Below, in pieces: positions 1 through 9,591 of a stretch of 64,000 bases of DNA; the stretch's first letter is position 1, and each line of letters starts with the position of its first letter. A program made the translations under genes and the position numbers. The notes under the pieces were generated by a model. The model was not told the DNA's origin. It did no database searches and saw nothing but the letters and a program-made list of their open reading frames with translations. This DNA is from RYN-230 sp963723595 (lineage in GTDB: Bacteria > Actinomycetota > Actinomycetes > Streptosporangiales > Streptosporangiaceae): assembly GCA_963723595.1 (NCBI GenBank), contig CAVRRQ010000010.1, forward strand, positions 1,054,001 to 1,118,000. Reading direction: 5' to 3'.

Positions 1-1
1 C

Positions 2-1942
2 CGGTTTCTCGCGCGGGCGCGGACGCCGTGGCTGACCGGCGTCGCCAACGGGATCGTGGCGGCCGGCTCTGGCTGGGGGGCGACGGTGGTGGGGCTGTCG
101 GCGGTCGTTTTGACGATGGTCTTCCGGCGCTGGCGTCACCTGCTGGTGTTCGTGTGCAGCCTGTTCTTCCTCGAGCTTGCCATGCAGTTGATCACCGATG
201 GGCTGCAACGGCCCCGCCCGTACGGCGTGCCGATCATCGCGGGCTGGGCGGGATACTCGGCGCCAGCGCTCTCGGCAGGGATCCTCGCGCTGTTCCTCAT
301 GGGCGTCACCTACTGCCTGGTCGTGCCGGGACGGCCCCGCTCATATGCAAAGGCAGCCAGCGCCGTCATCGTGACCGTGTTGTGCCTGGCCTACCTGTAC
401 CTGGCCGTCGATCACGTAGATGACCTGCTCCTGGGTGCGGTGCTAGGTGTCGCGATCCCGGTCACCGCGTTCCGTTTTTTCACCCCGAACGAGGTGTTCC
501 CGGTCACCTACCGGCGTGGCAGCACCGCGCACGTGGACGTGACCGGCCGTCGCGGCGAGGCGATCCGCCAAGGCGTGCGTGACCAGCTCGGTGTCGCCGT
601 GACCGAGATCACTCCGGTCGGGCTGGAGTCCTCAGCCGGCTCCACGCCGCTGCGGCTGCGGGTCGAAGGCAGCCCCGATGAGTACCTGTTCGCCAAGCTG
701 TACACCAAGGGTCACGTCCGCGCCGACCGCTGGTACAAGCTGTGGCGGACCATCCTCTACGGTTCGCTGGAGGACGAGCACCCCTTCCAGTCCGTGCGGC
801 GCCTGGCCGAGTATGAGGACTACGCCCTGCGCCTCCTGCAGGATGTCGGGATCGGCGTGGCCAGGCCCTACGGCATCGTGGAGCTCACCCCCGAACGGGA
901 GTACCTGGTAGCCACCGAGTACTTCGACGGTGCGGTAGAAATCGGTGACGCCGCCGTCGATGACCAGGTGATCGACCAGGGCCTGCTCCTGATCCGCACG
1001 CTGTGGGACGCGGGAATCGCCCACCGCGACATCAAGCCGGGCAACCTGATGGTCCGCGGCGGACAACTGCTGCTGATCGACGTGGCGTTCGCCCAGGTCC
1101 GCCCATCACCGTGGCGGCAGGCGGTCAACCTCGGCAACATGATGCTGGTCCTGGCCGTCCGCACCGACCCCGGCCGTGTGTACCGGCGGGCGCTGCGCTA
1201 TTTCACCGAGGCCGAGCTCGCCGAGGCGTTCGCCGCCACCCGCGGGGTAGCCAGCCCGACGCAGCTGCGCACCTTCATGAAACGCGATCCTCGCGACCTG
1301 CTCGCCGAGTTCCGCCAGCTCGCCCCGCCGCGGCGGCCGATCGTGTTGCAACGCTGGAGCGCCCGGCGGGTAATCCTGGCCGCGGGCATGCTCGCCATCT
1401 TCGCCGTGCCCACCGTCGTCGGCGTCGGCTTGTTGCTGCCGACCAGCAACCCAAGTGTGCACGTGCCCGGCTGCGGCACCGGCCGGGCGATGATCCTGGC
1501 CGCCCAGGCGGTTCCTTCGGCAGCCTTCCTGCCCTGCATCGCGGCGCTCCCGTCCGGCTGGACCGCGGCCAACGCCGAGATCTCCAGCCAGAAGGCCACC
1601 TTCTGGCTGGACTCCGATCAAGCCGGGCCGGCGGCGGTGACGATCACCCTGACCGCCCTCTGCGACACCTCGGGCGCCCGGCAGATTCCCGCCAGCCAGC
1701 CAGGGACCCGCCTGTTCGAGCGCCCGGCCACCCTGGTCCCGCAGTACTCCGATGTTCGCTACTACACCTTCCCCGGCGGCTGCGCGACCTACCAGTTCCG
1801 CTTCGTGCGAGGTGCGCCCCCGGCCCTGGCCGCCGCAGTCGGCAGCGCGCTGGCGTTCGTGCCGCGGTCGGACCTGGTCGGCTATGTCCGGCGCACCGCA
1901 GGCCTGGCCTTGTGCGGGCGAGGTGCCGCATGCCCGGGATGA
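2..1942 (+). CDS. PAP2-like membrane domain fused to a kinase-like domain (5' partial)
   Basis: The frame is open from the first bases of the window, so the true start is probably upstream; an internal GTG lies at 56. Counting from that GTG, residues about 10-140 hold several hydrophobic segments with a degenerate PAP2 pattern: RPRPYG is kept, the PSGH motif is replaced by PALSAG, and HVDD is late. A kinase-like domain follows, with candidate ATP lysine 214 (LFAKLY), the catalytic loop HRDIKPGN (H323, D325, N330) and IDVAFA as the metal-binding aspartate region (D342). One transmembrane helix (about 437-460) precedes a C-terminal extracytoplasmic-looking domain. The stop overlaps the next gene's start. 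Family knowledge suggests lipid-linked or membrane signalling; the substrate is unknown. Confidence 0.75.
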   Translation, partial: RFLARARTPWLTGVANGIVAAGSGWGATVVGLSAVVLTMVFRRWRHLLVFVCSLFFLELAMQLITDGLQRPRPYGVPIIAGWAGYSAPALSAGILALFLMGVTYCLVVPGRPRSYAKAASAVIVTVLCLAYLYLAVDHVDDLLLGAVLGVAIPVTAFRFFTPNEVFPVTYRRGSTAHVDVTGRRGEAIRQGVRDQLGVAVTEITPVGLESSAGSTPLRLRVEGSPDEYLFAKLYTKGHVRADRWYKLWRTILYGSLEDEHPFQSVRRLAEYEDYALRLLQDVGIGVARPYGIVELTPEREYLVATEYFDGAVEIGDAAVDDQVIDQGLLLIRTLWDAGIAHRDIKPGNLMVRGGQLLLIDVAFAQVRPSPWRQAVNLGNMMLVLAVRTDPGRVYRRALRYFTEAELAEAFAATRGVASPTQLRTFMKRDPRDLLAEFRQLAPPRRPIVLQRWSARRVILAAGMLAIFAVPTVVGVGLLLPTSNPSVHVPGCGTGRAMILAAQAVPSAAFLPCIAALPSGWTAANAEISSQKATFWLDSDQAGPAAVTITLTALCDTSGARQIPASQPGTRLFERPATLVPQYSDVRYYTFPGGCATYQFRFVRGAPPALAAAVGSALAFVPRSDLVGYVRRTAGLALCGRGAACPG

Positions 1943-2685
1943 CCCGGCCGGCCGCGGCCCCTGAGGAGCACGCGCTTCTGGCCAGCCCGCGCAGGGCCGC
2001 CGTCCTGACCGCGGGGGTGGTGGCACTGACGGCGGTGGTGTTCGCCCTGATCGCCTACCACGGCACGCTGACCAGCATCCAGCGGCTCGACGATGCGTGG
2101 CTGCGGCTGATGATCTCCGGCCGGACGCCGGCGCTCACTGTGATCGCCAAGATCTTCAACGTCCTCGGGCTGGTGTACGTCACACTGCCGGTCCGGATCG
2201 CCGTGGCTGGGTACCTGGCCCTGCGGCGCCGGTGGTGGCATCTGGCTGCTTTCACCGCCGCCGTGGTGGTATCGGAGGTGCTGATCGGCCCGCTCAAAGG
2301 GATATACAACCGGGCCAGGCCGCCCGGGTCGCTGGTCGCAACGAGCGGCGCGTCGTTCCCGTCAGGGCACGCCATCGCTGCGTCGGTCACGGCCGTCGCG
2401 GCGGTCATCGCCCTGGTTCCCCCGGGCAGGCGGCGCACCCTGTGGGGCGCGGCCGCGGTGGCGTTCTCGATCCTGATGGGACTCTCCCGCGCCTACCTGG
2501 GCGCCCACTGGCTGTCCGACGCCACGGCCGGGATCCTGCTCGGCACATCCTGCGCCCTGCTGACCGCGCTGGTAGCCGGCCTGCTCCAGAGGCGGCGGCA
2601 GCAGCGCAGGGCGCCTCCCGAGGCGCAACGCCTGGCTACCGTCGCTCCACCAGACCCTGCACAGAGGGGATGGAGACAGACATGA
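1930..2685 (+). CDS. PAP2 superfamily phosphatase
   Basis: Integral membrane phosphatase of the PAP2/undecaprenyl-diphosphatase type, expected to dephosphorylate a lipid phosphate at the membrane. All three catalytic motifs are readable: K..YNRARP, PSGH, and SRAYLGAHWLSD (SRx5HxxxD). About six hydrophobic segments are present. Two starts are possible, ATG 1930 preceded by GAGG, or ATG 1939, which forms an ATGA overlap with the previous stop; the outer one is given. Its stop overlaps the next ATG in another ATGA, so the three genes form one translationally coupled operon. Confidence 0.9.
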   Translation: MPGMTRPAAAPEEHALLASPRRAAVLTAGVVALTAVVFALIAYHGTLTSIQRLDDAWLRLMISGRTPALTVIAKIFNVLGLVYVTLPVRIAVAGYLALRRRWWHLAAFTAAVVVSEVLIGPLKGIYNRARPPGSLVATSGASFPSGHAIAASVTAVAAVIALVPPGRRRTLWGAAAVAFSILMGLSRAYLGAHWLSDATAGILLGTSCALLTALVAGLLQRRRQQRRAPPEAQRLATVAPPDPAQRGWRQT

Positions 2686-5141
2686 ACCGGAACCGTCCGG
2701 CCGATATGACTCACCGGGCGAACCAGCTGACGGTCCCCGATGAGCCGCGGATCGACCCTGCGACGCCGGGCACGCAGGATGCACGACGGTTGCTGGCGTC
2801 CTCTCGTTACCGCCATCCGGGCGATGTCATCCGCCTCATCATCAGCGGCCTGGTGCTGACCGGGACGCTCGCGGCAATCGCGGTGGCCCCTGGCCGGCTG
2901 CTCCGTCCCGGCGCGCCTGCCGTGACCTGGCCCGGCGCCGACCCGGCCGGACACCTGCTCTCTGCTGTGCTGCAAGTGGCCTTCGTCGTCGCGGCCGCCG
3001 GGGTCGTGGCCGCGGTCCTGCGGCGCCGCCGGTTCCGCCTGCTGGCCGGCCTCGCGGCTGGCGCCGCCGCGGCCGGCTGCGCGGTCGCAGGCATCTTGTA
3101 CCTGGCGGGTGACCAGCACCCGCACGCGGTAACAGCCGCTGCCGGGCACAGCTCGCTACTGGCCAGCGCGGCGTTTCCCGGGCCGGCCCTGCTCGCCGGG
3201 GCGGCGGCGGTCAGCGTGGCCGCAGCTCCGTGGCTGAGCCGTCCCTGGCGCCGGGCGGCATGGATCACGCTGGGTGCCGCGGCCGCGGCCCGGCTGATCA
3301 CCGGCACCGTCGTGCCGGCCGAGCTGATCCTGGCGTTGGCCCTGGGGGTGACCGTCGGCGCGGGGGTGCTGGTGGCATTCGGCGTGCCCGACCGGCGGAT
3401 GGGACCCGACGGGATCGCGGCCGCGCTGCGGTCCGCCGGCCTGCCAGTGGCCTGCGTCGAGCCGGCCCCTGTCGAGGCGAAGGGCTCCCGGCCTTTCGTG
3501 GCGGTCACGAGTGACGGGCAGCGGCTGTTCATCAAGGCCCTCGGCTCCGATCAGCGTGACGCCGACCTGCTCTACCGGGCATACCGGTTCGCCCGGCTGC
3601 GCAATGTTGGTGACACCTGGCCCGCCGCTTCGGTCATCCGGGCCGTCGAGCACCAGGCCCTCATCAGCGTGATGGCCGAGCGGGCCGGCGTCCGCGCCCC
3701 CGGCGTGGACCGGGTGATCAAGGCCGGCAATGGGACCGCGCTGCTGGTGATGGAACGGGTGGACGGCAGCTCGCTGGGCCACCTCCCATCACAGCGCATC
3801 AGCGACGAGCTCCTCCAGCGGGTGTGGGCCGAAGTGGACGGGCTGCACCGGGCCGGGATCGCCCACCGCTCCCTGCGGGCGGCCAACGTGATGGTCAACG
3901 GCGACATGCGGCCATGGCTGACCGACTTCAGCTTCTCCGAGCTGGCCGCCACCCAGCGGCAAAAAGATCTTGACCTCGCCGAGCTGCTGGCGTCGCTGGC
4001 CATCCTGGCCGGCTCGGACAGGGCCGTGTCCAGCGCCGCCGCGGTCATCGGCGCCCAGCGGCTGGCGCCCGCGGTGCCGTTGCTGCAGCCGCTGGCCCTG
4101 TCGGCCGCCACCCGGCACGCCATTGCCCACGATGACGGCCTGCTCGCGGCAACCAGATCCGCCGCCGCCGCGGCCAGCGGGCTGAACAAGCAGCCGCTGG
4201 CCCGTCTCCAGCGGGTCCGGCCCCGTACCCTGCTGGCCATCGCGGCCGCCGCTGGTGCCTTCTACCTCATCCTGCCCCAGCTCGCGCACGTGAGCAGCAG
4301 CTGGCACGCCCTCCAGTCCGCGCACTGGGCCTGGCTCCCAGTCATCCTCGCCGCCTCGGCCCTGACCTACCTGGCGAGCGCGGCCGCGCTGATCGGCGCC
4401 GTACCCGGCCCGGTACCGTTCTGGCCTGCCACCCTGACCCAGGCCGCCTCATCGTTCGTTAACCGCGTCTCCCCCGCCAATGTCGGCGGCATGGCCTTGA
4501 ATGCCCGGTTCCTGCAAAAATCCGGGGTTTCATCCGGGGCCGGCGTCGCGGCGGTCGGAGTCAACGCCCTCATGGGAGCCGTCGCTCATCTGATCCTTCT
4601 GGTGATCTTCTTCACCCTGGCAGGCCACAGGATGGCGCAGGCGTTCAAGCTGCCGCCGGCCAGCAAGCTGCTGCTCATCCTCGCCCTGGTGGCCGCCCTC
4701 ACCGGGATCGTGCTGGCCACCCGCCGGGGAAGGCGGTTCGCCGCGACCCGGTTGCTGCCCGGCGTGCGGTCCGCCGCGGCCAGCCTGCGGACGGTCGCGG
4801 CCAGCCCCGTCAAGCTGACCCTGCTGGCCGGCGGCTCCGCGCTGATCACCCTGGCCTACATCGCCGGCCTCGCAGCCTCAGTGCAGGCATTCGGCGGCGG
4901 ACCCGGAATCACCGAGATCGGTGCCGTCTACCTCGGGGCCGCGCTCATCGCCGCCGCCTCCCCCACCCCCGGAGGTCTCGGCGCTATCGAGGCCGCCCTG
5001 GTTGCGGGCCTGACCGGCGTCGGCCTGCCCGCGGGCCCCGCAGTCTCAGCAGTTATCACCTACCGGCTGGCCACCTACTGGCTGCCCGTCATACCCGGAT
5101 GGGTCTCCCTGCGCATCCTGCAAAAGCGAGAGTACATATGA
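2682..5141 (+). CDS. Membrane kinase-like domain fused to LPG-synthase-type flippase domain
   Basis: An 819-residue fusion. Residues 45-235 contain five or six hydrophobic helices. Residues about 250-470 are kinase-like: lysine 285 (LFIKAL), hinge LLVMERVDG, then HRSLRAAN where HRDxxxxN is expected (serine 397 replaces the catalytic aspartate), and TDFSFSE (D415). Residues about 515-819 form a lysylphosphatidylglycerol-synthase transmembrane (UPF0104-like) domain, with NRVSPANVGG and ASPTPGGLGAIE characteristic of that family. The ATG at 2682 has GGAG upstream and overlaps the preceding stop (ATGA). A lipid-handling role with the neighbouring PAP2 proteins is inferred. The kinase part may be catalytically dead. 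Confidence 0.82.
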   Translation: MNRNRPADMTHRANQLTVPDEPRIDPATPGTQDARRLLASSRYRHPGDVIRLIISGLVLTGTLAAIAVAPGRLLRPGAPAVTWPGADPAGHLLSAVLQVAFVVAAAGVVAAVLRRRRFRLLAGLAAGAAAAGCAVAGILYLAGDQHPHAVTAAAGHSSLLASAAFPGPALLAGAAAVSVAAAPWLSRPWRRAAWITLGAAAAARLITGTVVPAELILALALGVTVGAGVLVAFGVPDRRMGPDGIAAALRSAGLPVACVEPAPVEAKGSRPFVAVTSDGQRLFIKALGSDQRDADLLYRAYRFARLRNVGDTWPAASVIRAVEHQALISVMAERAGVRAPGVDRVIKAGNGTALLVMERVDGSSLGHLPSQRISDELLQRVWAEVDGLHRAGIAHRSLRAANVMVNGDMRPWLTDFSFSELAATQRQKDLDLAELLASLAILAGSDRAVSSAAAVIGAQRLAPAVPLLQPLALSAATRHAIAHDDGLLAATRSAAAAASGLNKQPLARLQRVRPRTLLAIAAAAGAFYLILPQLAHVSSSWHALQSAHWAWLPVILAASALTYLASAAALIGAVPGPVPFWPATLTQAASSFVNRVSPANVGGMALNARFLQKSGVSSGAGVAAVGVNALMGAVAHLILLVIFFTLAGHRMAQAFKLPPASKLLLILALVAALTGIVLATRRGRRFAATRLLPGVRSAAASLRTVAASPVKLTLLAGGSALITLAYIAGLAASVQAFGGGPGITEIGAVYLGAALIAAASPTPGGLGAIEAALVAGLTGVGLPAGPAVSAVITYRLATYWLPVIPGWVSLRILQKREYI

Positions 5142-5193
5142 CGCCGGCCGGCGAGGGCCTGCCCTCATCAGCGCGACAGCCGAACCTCCGGCC

Positions 5194-6036
5194 ATGAGCG
5201 GTGAAGTTTGTGTGGTGACGGGCGCCACCTCGGGGATCGGCAAGGCGACGGCGGCCGCACTGGCCGGGCGAGGCGCGCAGGTTGTGGTGGTCAGCCGGGA
5301 CCGTGGCCGCGGCGAGCAGGCTGCCGGGGACCTGGCTGCGCCGGGGGGCCCTGCGCCGCGGCTGGAAGTCGCCGATCTGGCCTCGATGGAGCAGGTACGC
5401 ATGCTCGCAGGCCGCCTGGGCGCGCTGGAGCGAATAGACGTGCTGGTCAACAACGCGGGTGTGATGGCTGGCCAGCGCCGGGTCACCGCGGACGGCTTCG
5501 ACGAGGTGCTCGCCGTTAATCACCTGGCCCCGTTCCTGCTGACCAATCTGCTGCTGGGCAAGCTGACCGCGGCCGGCCCCGCCCGGGTGATCACGGTGAC
5601 CTCCGGCGCGCACACCGCGGCGAGCCTTGATGTGGATGACCTGCAGCTAGAGCACGGCTGGGACAGCTGGCGCGCCTATGCCAACAGCAAGCTGGCGAAC
5701 ATCTTGTTCACCCGCGAGCTGGCCCGCAGGCTCGAAGGCAGCGCGGTGACCGCCAACTGCGCGCACCCCGGGCTGGTGCGGACCCGATTCGGCCGGGAGG
5801 CCCAGCGGCCCATGCGCGTGGCCGTGACGCTTGCGCGGCCACTCATGCTGTCACCGCGGCGGGGCGCACGCACCATCGTCTATCTGGCGACCTCGCCTCA
5901 GGTGGCGGGCGAAACAGGGGGCTACTACGTCAAGAGCCAGCGTCGCGAGCCGTCACCAGCCGCCCGCGACGGCGCCACTGCCCGAAAGCTGTGGCAGCTC
6001 AGCGAGGAACTGACCGGCCTCACCCCGGGACAATAA
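5194..6036 (+). CDS. Short-chain dehydrogenase/reductase (retinol-dehydrogenase-like)
   Basis: Classical SDR, 280 residues. The cofactor motif TGATSGIGK is at residues 9-17, NNAG at 86-89, the catalytic serine in TVTSGAH (S137), and YANSK supplies Y162 and K166. The long C-terminal half and the motif spacing resemble retinol-dehydrogenase/WWOX-like oxidoreductases. The substrate cannot be assigned. It starts 52 bases after the membrane operon in the same direction, with only a weak ribosome site, and is convergent with the next gene. Confidence 0.85.
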   Translation: MSGEVCVVTGATSGIGKATAAALAGRGAQVVVVSRDRGRGEQAAGDLAAPGGPAPRLEVADLASMEQVRMLAGRLGALERIDVLVNNAGVMAGQRRVTADGFDEVLAVNHLAPFLLTNLLLGKLTAAGPARVITVTSGAHTAASLDVDDLQLEHGWDSWRAYANSKLANILFTRELARRLEGSAVTANCAHPGLVRTRFGREAQRPMRVAVTLARPLMLSPRRGARTIVYLATSPQVAGETGGYYVKSQRREPSPAARDGATARKLWQLSEELTGLTPGQ

Positions 6037-6133
6037 GCAGCCATGAGTCAGAGCCCGTGGTGAGAGCCGGGTGAAGCCTGGCCATACACCAAGTTCTCGC
6101 CCGGCTACCGGATCGGCTCGCTGCCTGGCGGGT

Positions 6134-7195
6134 TCAGCGTGGGAGCAGCGGTGCGTGATCGAGGTGTGGCAGCACATGCCTGGCGAACAAGTCGGCTTCG
6201 GCGGCGTGCGGGTAGCCGGACAGGATGAAAGCGTCCATGCCGAGGTCCGCGTAGGCGCGGATCTTCGCGAGCACCTGATCGGGATCACCAACGATCGCCG
6301 CGCCAGCACCAGAGCGGGCACGGCCGATGCCGGTCCACAGGTTCGGTTCGGCGTAGCCGTCGTCGTCGGCGATGTCGCGAAGCTCGTCCTGCCGCTGGGT
6401 TCCCGCGGAGCTAGTGTCCAGGGACCGGCGGCGGATGGTGTCGCCGGTGCGGTCATCGAGCCGGGAAACCAGGCGCTGCGCGGCGGCGCGGGCTTCGGCC
6501 TCGGTGGCGCGGACGATGACGTGGGCGCGGTAGCCGAACCGCAGCGTACGGCCGTAGCGGGCGGCGCGCGCTCGCATATCATCCAGGACGGTCTCGACGC
6601 CAGACAGCGTGTCGGGCCACATCAAGAACACGTCGGCGGCCTGGGCGGCGACCTCGCGCGCCGCCTCGGAAAGGCCGCCGAAATAGAACGGGGGGCAGCC
6701 GCCCCGGACCGGGCGCAGGCGCGGCGGGTCCAGGGTGAGGTTCATGAACTCGCCGTGGAAGTCGACCGGCTTGCCGTCGAGCAGGTCACGCAGTATGTGC
6801 ATGACCTCCAGGGTGCGGCGGTACCTGGGAGCCGATTCCAGGCTCTGGCCGGGCAGGCCGGAGGAGATGATGTTGATCGTCAGCCGCCCGTCGAGCATCT
6901 GATCGATCGTGGCGAGCTGCCGGGCGAGCTGCGGGGGCCACATCTCACCCATCCGCACCGCGACCAGCAGCTGCATCCGGCGCAGCAGAGGGGCAATCCC
7001 GGCGGCGAACGCTATCGAGTCGATCCCCATCGCGTAGCCGGAGGGCAGCAGCAGGTTGTCGTATCCGGCCTGCTCCGCGCCGAGCGCGATATCGCGGCAA
7101 TGTTCCCAGCTCGACGCCAGCCTGCCGTCCGGCACGCCGAGAAACTCGTAGTCGTCGTCGCACAGCGCGGCAAACCAGGAGACCTCACAGCTCAT
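6134..7195 (-). CDS. LLM-class flavin-dependent oxidoreductase (SsuD-like)
   Basis: A 353-residue TIM-barrel protein of the bacterial luciferase-like monooxygenase family. The region EQAGYDNLLLP, the NIISSG strand and FYFGGLSEAAREVAA resemble the alkanesulfonate monooxygenase (SsuD) branch, which uses FMNH2 and oxygen. No flavin reductase or sulfonate transporter is adjacent, so substrate and partner remain open. The start MSCEVSWFAAL matches the usual position of the first beta strand. It is divergent from the prolyl oligopeptidase gene. Confidence 0.82.
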   Translation of the reverse strand: MSCEVSWFAALCDDDYEFLGVPDGRLASSWEHCRDIALGAEQAGYDNLLLPSGYAMGIDSIAFAAGIAPLLRRMQLLVAVRMGEMWPPQLARQLATIDQMLDGRLTINIISSGLPGQSLESAPRYRRTLEVMHILRDLLDGKPVDFHGEFMNLTLDPPRLRPVRGGCPPFYFGGLSEAAREVAAQAADVFLMWPDTLSGVETVLDDMRARAARYGRTLRFGYRAHVIVRATEAEARAAAQRLVSRLDDRTGDTIRRRSLDTSSAGTQRQDELRDIADDDGYAEPNLWTGIGRARSGAGAAIVGDPDQVLAKIRAYADLGMDAFILSGYPHAAEADLFARHVLPHLDHAPLLPR

Positions 7196-7281
7196 GGGAG
7201 CAAGTATGCCGGCCTATCGTGAACGAACCTACGACACGCGTCCGGTTGTGCGTCGCCGTGCCCCGGTTGTTGACTGATCAC

Positions 7282-9351
7282 ATGACCGAGCTCCCCATGG
7301 TGCGGGCTCCGCGGATCCCGGTGACAGACACCTTTCACGGAGTCGATGTCACCGAGGACTACCGATGGCTGGAGGACGCCTCCTCCGAGGAGACCATCGC
7401 CTGGACAAAGGCCCAGCAGCGCCGCAGCCGTACCTACTTCGGCGGGATCCCCTGGCGAGACGCGCTGCGGGCCCGGGTCGGGCAGCTGCTGAAGTCCGAG
7501 AGGACGACGTACAAGCGGCTCCTGTCCGGCGGAAGCACCTTCTTCGCGCTGAAGGTGCAGACGCCACGGCAGCAGCCGTTCCTGGTCGCGCTGACCGACC
7601 TTGACGACCCTGCGACCGAGCGTGTTGTCGTGGATCCGGATGTCATCGACCCGTCGGGTGAGACCACCATCGACTTCTTCGTTCCGTCCCCGGATGGCAA
7701 GCAGGTCGCGGTCTCGCTGTCGGAGCATGGCACCGAGGACGGGACGCTGCACGTCTACGACGTCCAGAGCGGGGAGGTCGTAGACGAGCCGATCCCCCAC
7801 GTGAATCTGATGGGCGGATCGGTGGCCTGGCGTCACGACGGCTCAGGGTTCTGGTACACCCGCTGCGCTGACCCCGCTGGCTTTGGGCAACAGGTATGGT
7901 TCCGCGAGCTCGCTGACCAATCTGACCGCGTTGACCTCACTGGCCCCTTCGCCGACGAGCGGATCGCGGAGAACTTCCTGTCCACCTCTCCCGACGGTCG
8001 TTGGGTGATGGACCGGGTGCAGAAGGGGGATGGAGGTGAGTGGCAGGTCTTCCTCCGTAGCCAGGGTGCCGACGGCTCGTGGTGGCAGGTGGCAGACATC
8101 CCCGACAAGTGCGTGCATGCCGTGCCCGCCACGGACGCCCTGTACCTGATTTCCTTCCGGGACGCCCCGCACGGCAAGGTGCTCCGCCTACCGCTGGCCA
8201 GTGGAACCACGGTCGCCGACGCCAGCGAGATCGTGCCGGCCGGTGACACGGTCATCGAAGACCTCGCGGTGACTCGCGACACCGTCTGGGTAGTGGACAT
8301 GGACGGCGGGCCGCAGCAGGTGCGCGCCTTCGACGGCCAGGGTGGGCCACTTCCCCCGGTGGAAATCCCGCCGATGAGCTCGGTGTCGTCCTACTCCGCT
8401 CGTCTCTCGGCACTGGGACAGGACCGGATCGCCTGGTCGCGCGAGTCTTTCACCGAGCCGGCGACCTGGTGGGTGGCAACCCGCGGCGAGGCTCCCCGGC
8501 CATCCGCACTGAGGACGACTACCCCCGCCGACTTGTCCGGGTACGAGGTGACCCGCGAGTTCGCAACGTCGAAGGACGGTGCCCGTGTCCCCCTCAACGT
8601 GATCGCCGCACCCGGCACGCCACGTGACGGAACCGCGCGGGCGCTGCTGACCGCCTACGGCGGTTACGGCATCTCGCTGGTACCGCGATTCGATCCCCAG
8701 CTGCTGCTGTGGCTGGAGCAAGGCGGGGTCTACGTGGTGGCCAACATCCGCGGCGGCGGCGAGTACGGCGAGGAATGGCACCACGCCGGCCGGCTCGACA
8801 CCAAGCAGAATTGCTTCGACGACTTCATCGCCTGCGCGGACCATCTTCACAGCAGCGGGATCACCAGCCGCGAGCGGCTGGCGATCCTAGGCGGCTCCAA
8901 CGGAGGATTGCTGATGGGTGCGGTGCTCACCCAGCGGCCGGACATCGCCCGCGCGGTGGTAGCAGCGGTGCCGGTGATGGACTCGTTGCGAGCCGAGACC
9001 ACCACCAACGGGAGGTTCAACACGCCCGAGTACGGCACCGTGGAAGACCCGGAGTTGTTCACGGCGCTGCTCGCCTACTCGCCGTACCACCACGTCGCGG
9101 ACGCGACGGCCTACCCAGCCGTGTTGCTGACCGCCGGGCAGAACGACACCCGGGTCGATGCCTGGCATGCCAAGAAGATGACGGCCCGACTCCAGGAGGC
9201 AACGTCCTCGGACCGGCCGGTGCTGCTGAGATTGGAGTCCACAGGCCACCTCGCGGGGTCGCTCGACCAGGCCATCGACCAGACAACAGACTGGCATGCC
9301 TTCCTGTTCGACCAGCTGGGTCTCGGCTACCGCCCCGTCGTCCCTGCGTGA
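7282..9351 (+). CDS. Prolyl oligopeptidase family serine peptidase (S9A)
   Basis: A 689-residue peptidase with an N-terminal seven-bladed propeller and a C-terminal alpha/beta-hydrolase domain. The N-terminal DTFHG....DYRWLED is the family signature. The triad is visible: S539 in GGSNGGLL, D622 in QNDTRVD and H656 in STGHLAGS. It would cleave short proline-containing peptides in the cytoplasm. ATG 7282 is chosen because it sits just before the family's N-terminal motif. An upstream in-frame GTG at 7219 would add 21 residues unlike the family. Confidence 0.9.
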   Translation: MTELPMVRAPRIPVTDTFHGVDVTEDYRWLEDASSEETIAWTKAQQRRSRTYFGGIPWRDALRARVGQLLKSERTTYKRLLSGGSTFFALKVQTPRQQPFLVALTDLDDPATERVVVDPDVIDPSGETTIDFFVPSPDGKQVAVSLSEHGTEDGTLHVYDVQSGEVVDEPIPHVNLMGGSVAWRHDGSGFWYTRCADPAGFGQQVWFRELADQSDRVDLTGPFADERIAENFLSTSPDGRWVMDRVQKGDGGEWQVFLRSQGADGSWWQVADIPDKCVHAVPATDALYLISFRDAPHGKVLRLPLASGTTVADASEIVPAGDTVIEDLAVTRDTVWVVDMDGGPQQVRAFDGQGGPLPPVEIPPMSSVSSYSARLSALGQDRIAWSRESFTEPATWWVATRGEAPRPSALRTTTPADLSGYEVTREFATSKDGARVPLNVIAAPGTPRDGTARALLTAYGGYGISLVPRFDPQLLLWLEQGGVYVVANIRGGGEYGEEWHHAGRLDTKQNCFDDFIACADHLHSSGITSRERLAILGGSNGGLLMGAVLTQRPDIARAVVAAVPVMDSLRAETTTNGRFNTPEYGTVEDPELFTALLAYSPYHHVADATAYPAVLLTAGQNDTRVDAWHAKKMTARLQEATSSDRPVLLRLESTGHLAGSLDQAIDQTTDWHAFLFDQLGLGYRPVVPA

Positions 9352-9591
9352 TCGGTCTGGCGGCCAAGCCGCCATAGTCGGACGCACGGGTGGCCACCGT
9401 GACGTGGGCGTTGACAAGGGGCCGCTGCAGCGGCGAAAGTCAGGCCATGCGGCCTGCAGCCTGCGGCCAATGCGGAGTGCGCCGCAGTATGCGCGGGGAG
9501 GAGCGGAAGTAGATGCGGAATTCCGCAGTGGCTAGAAGCGATCCGGAAGGCGCGTGCTCTCCGGCTGTCGCTGGGCACAGCGAGTAATCGG

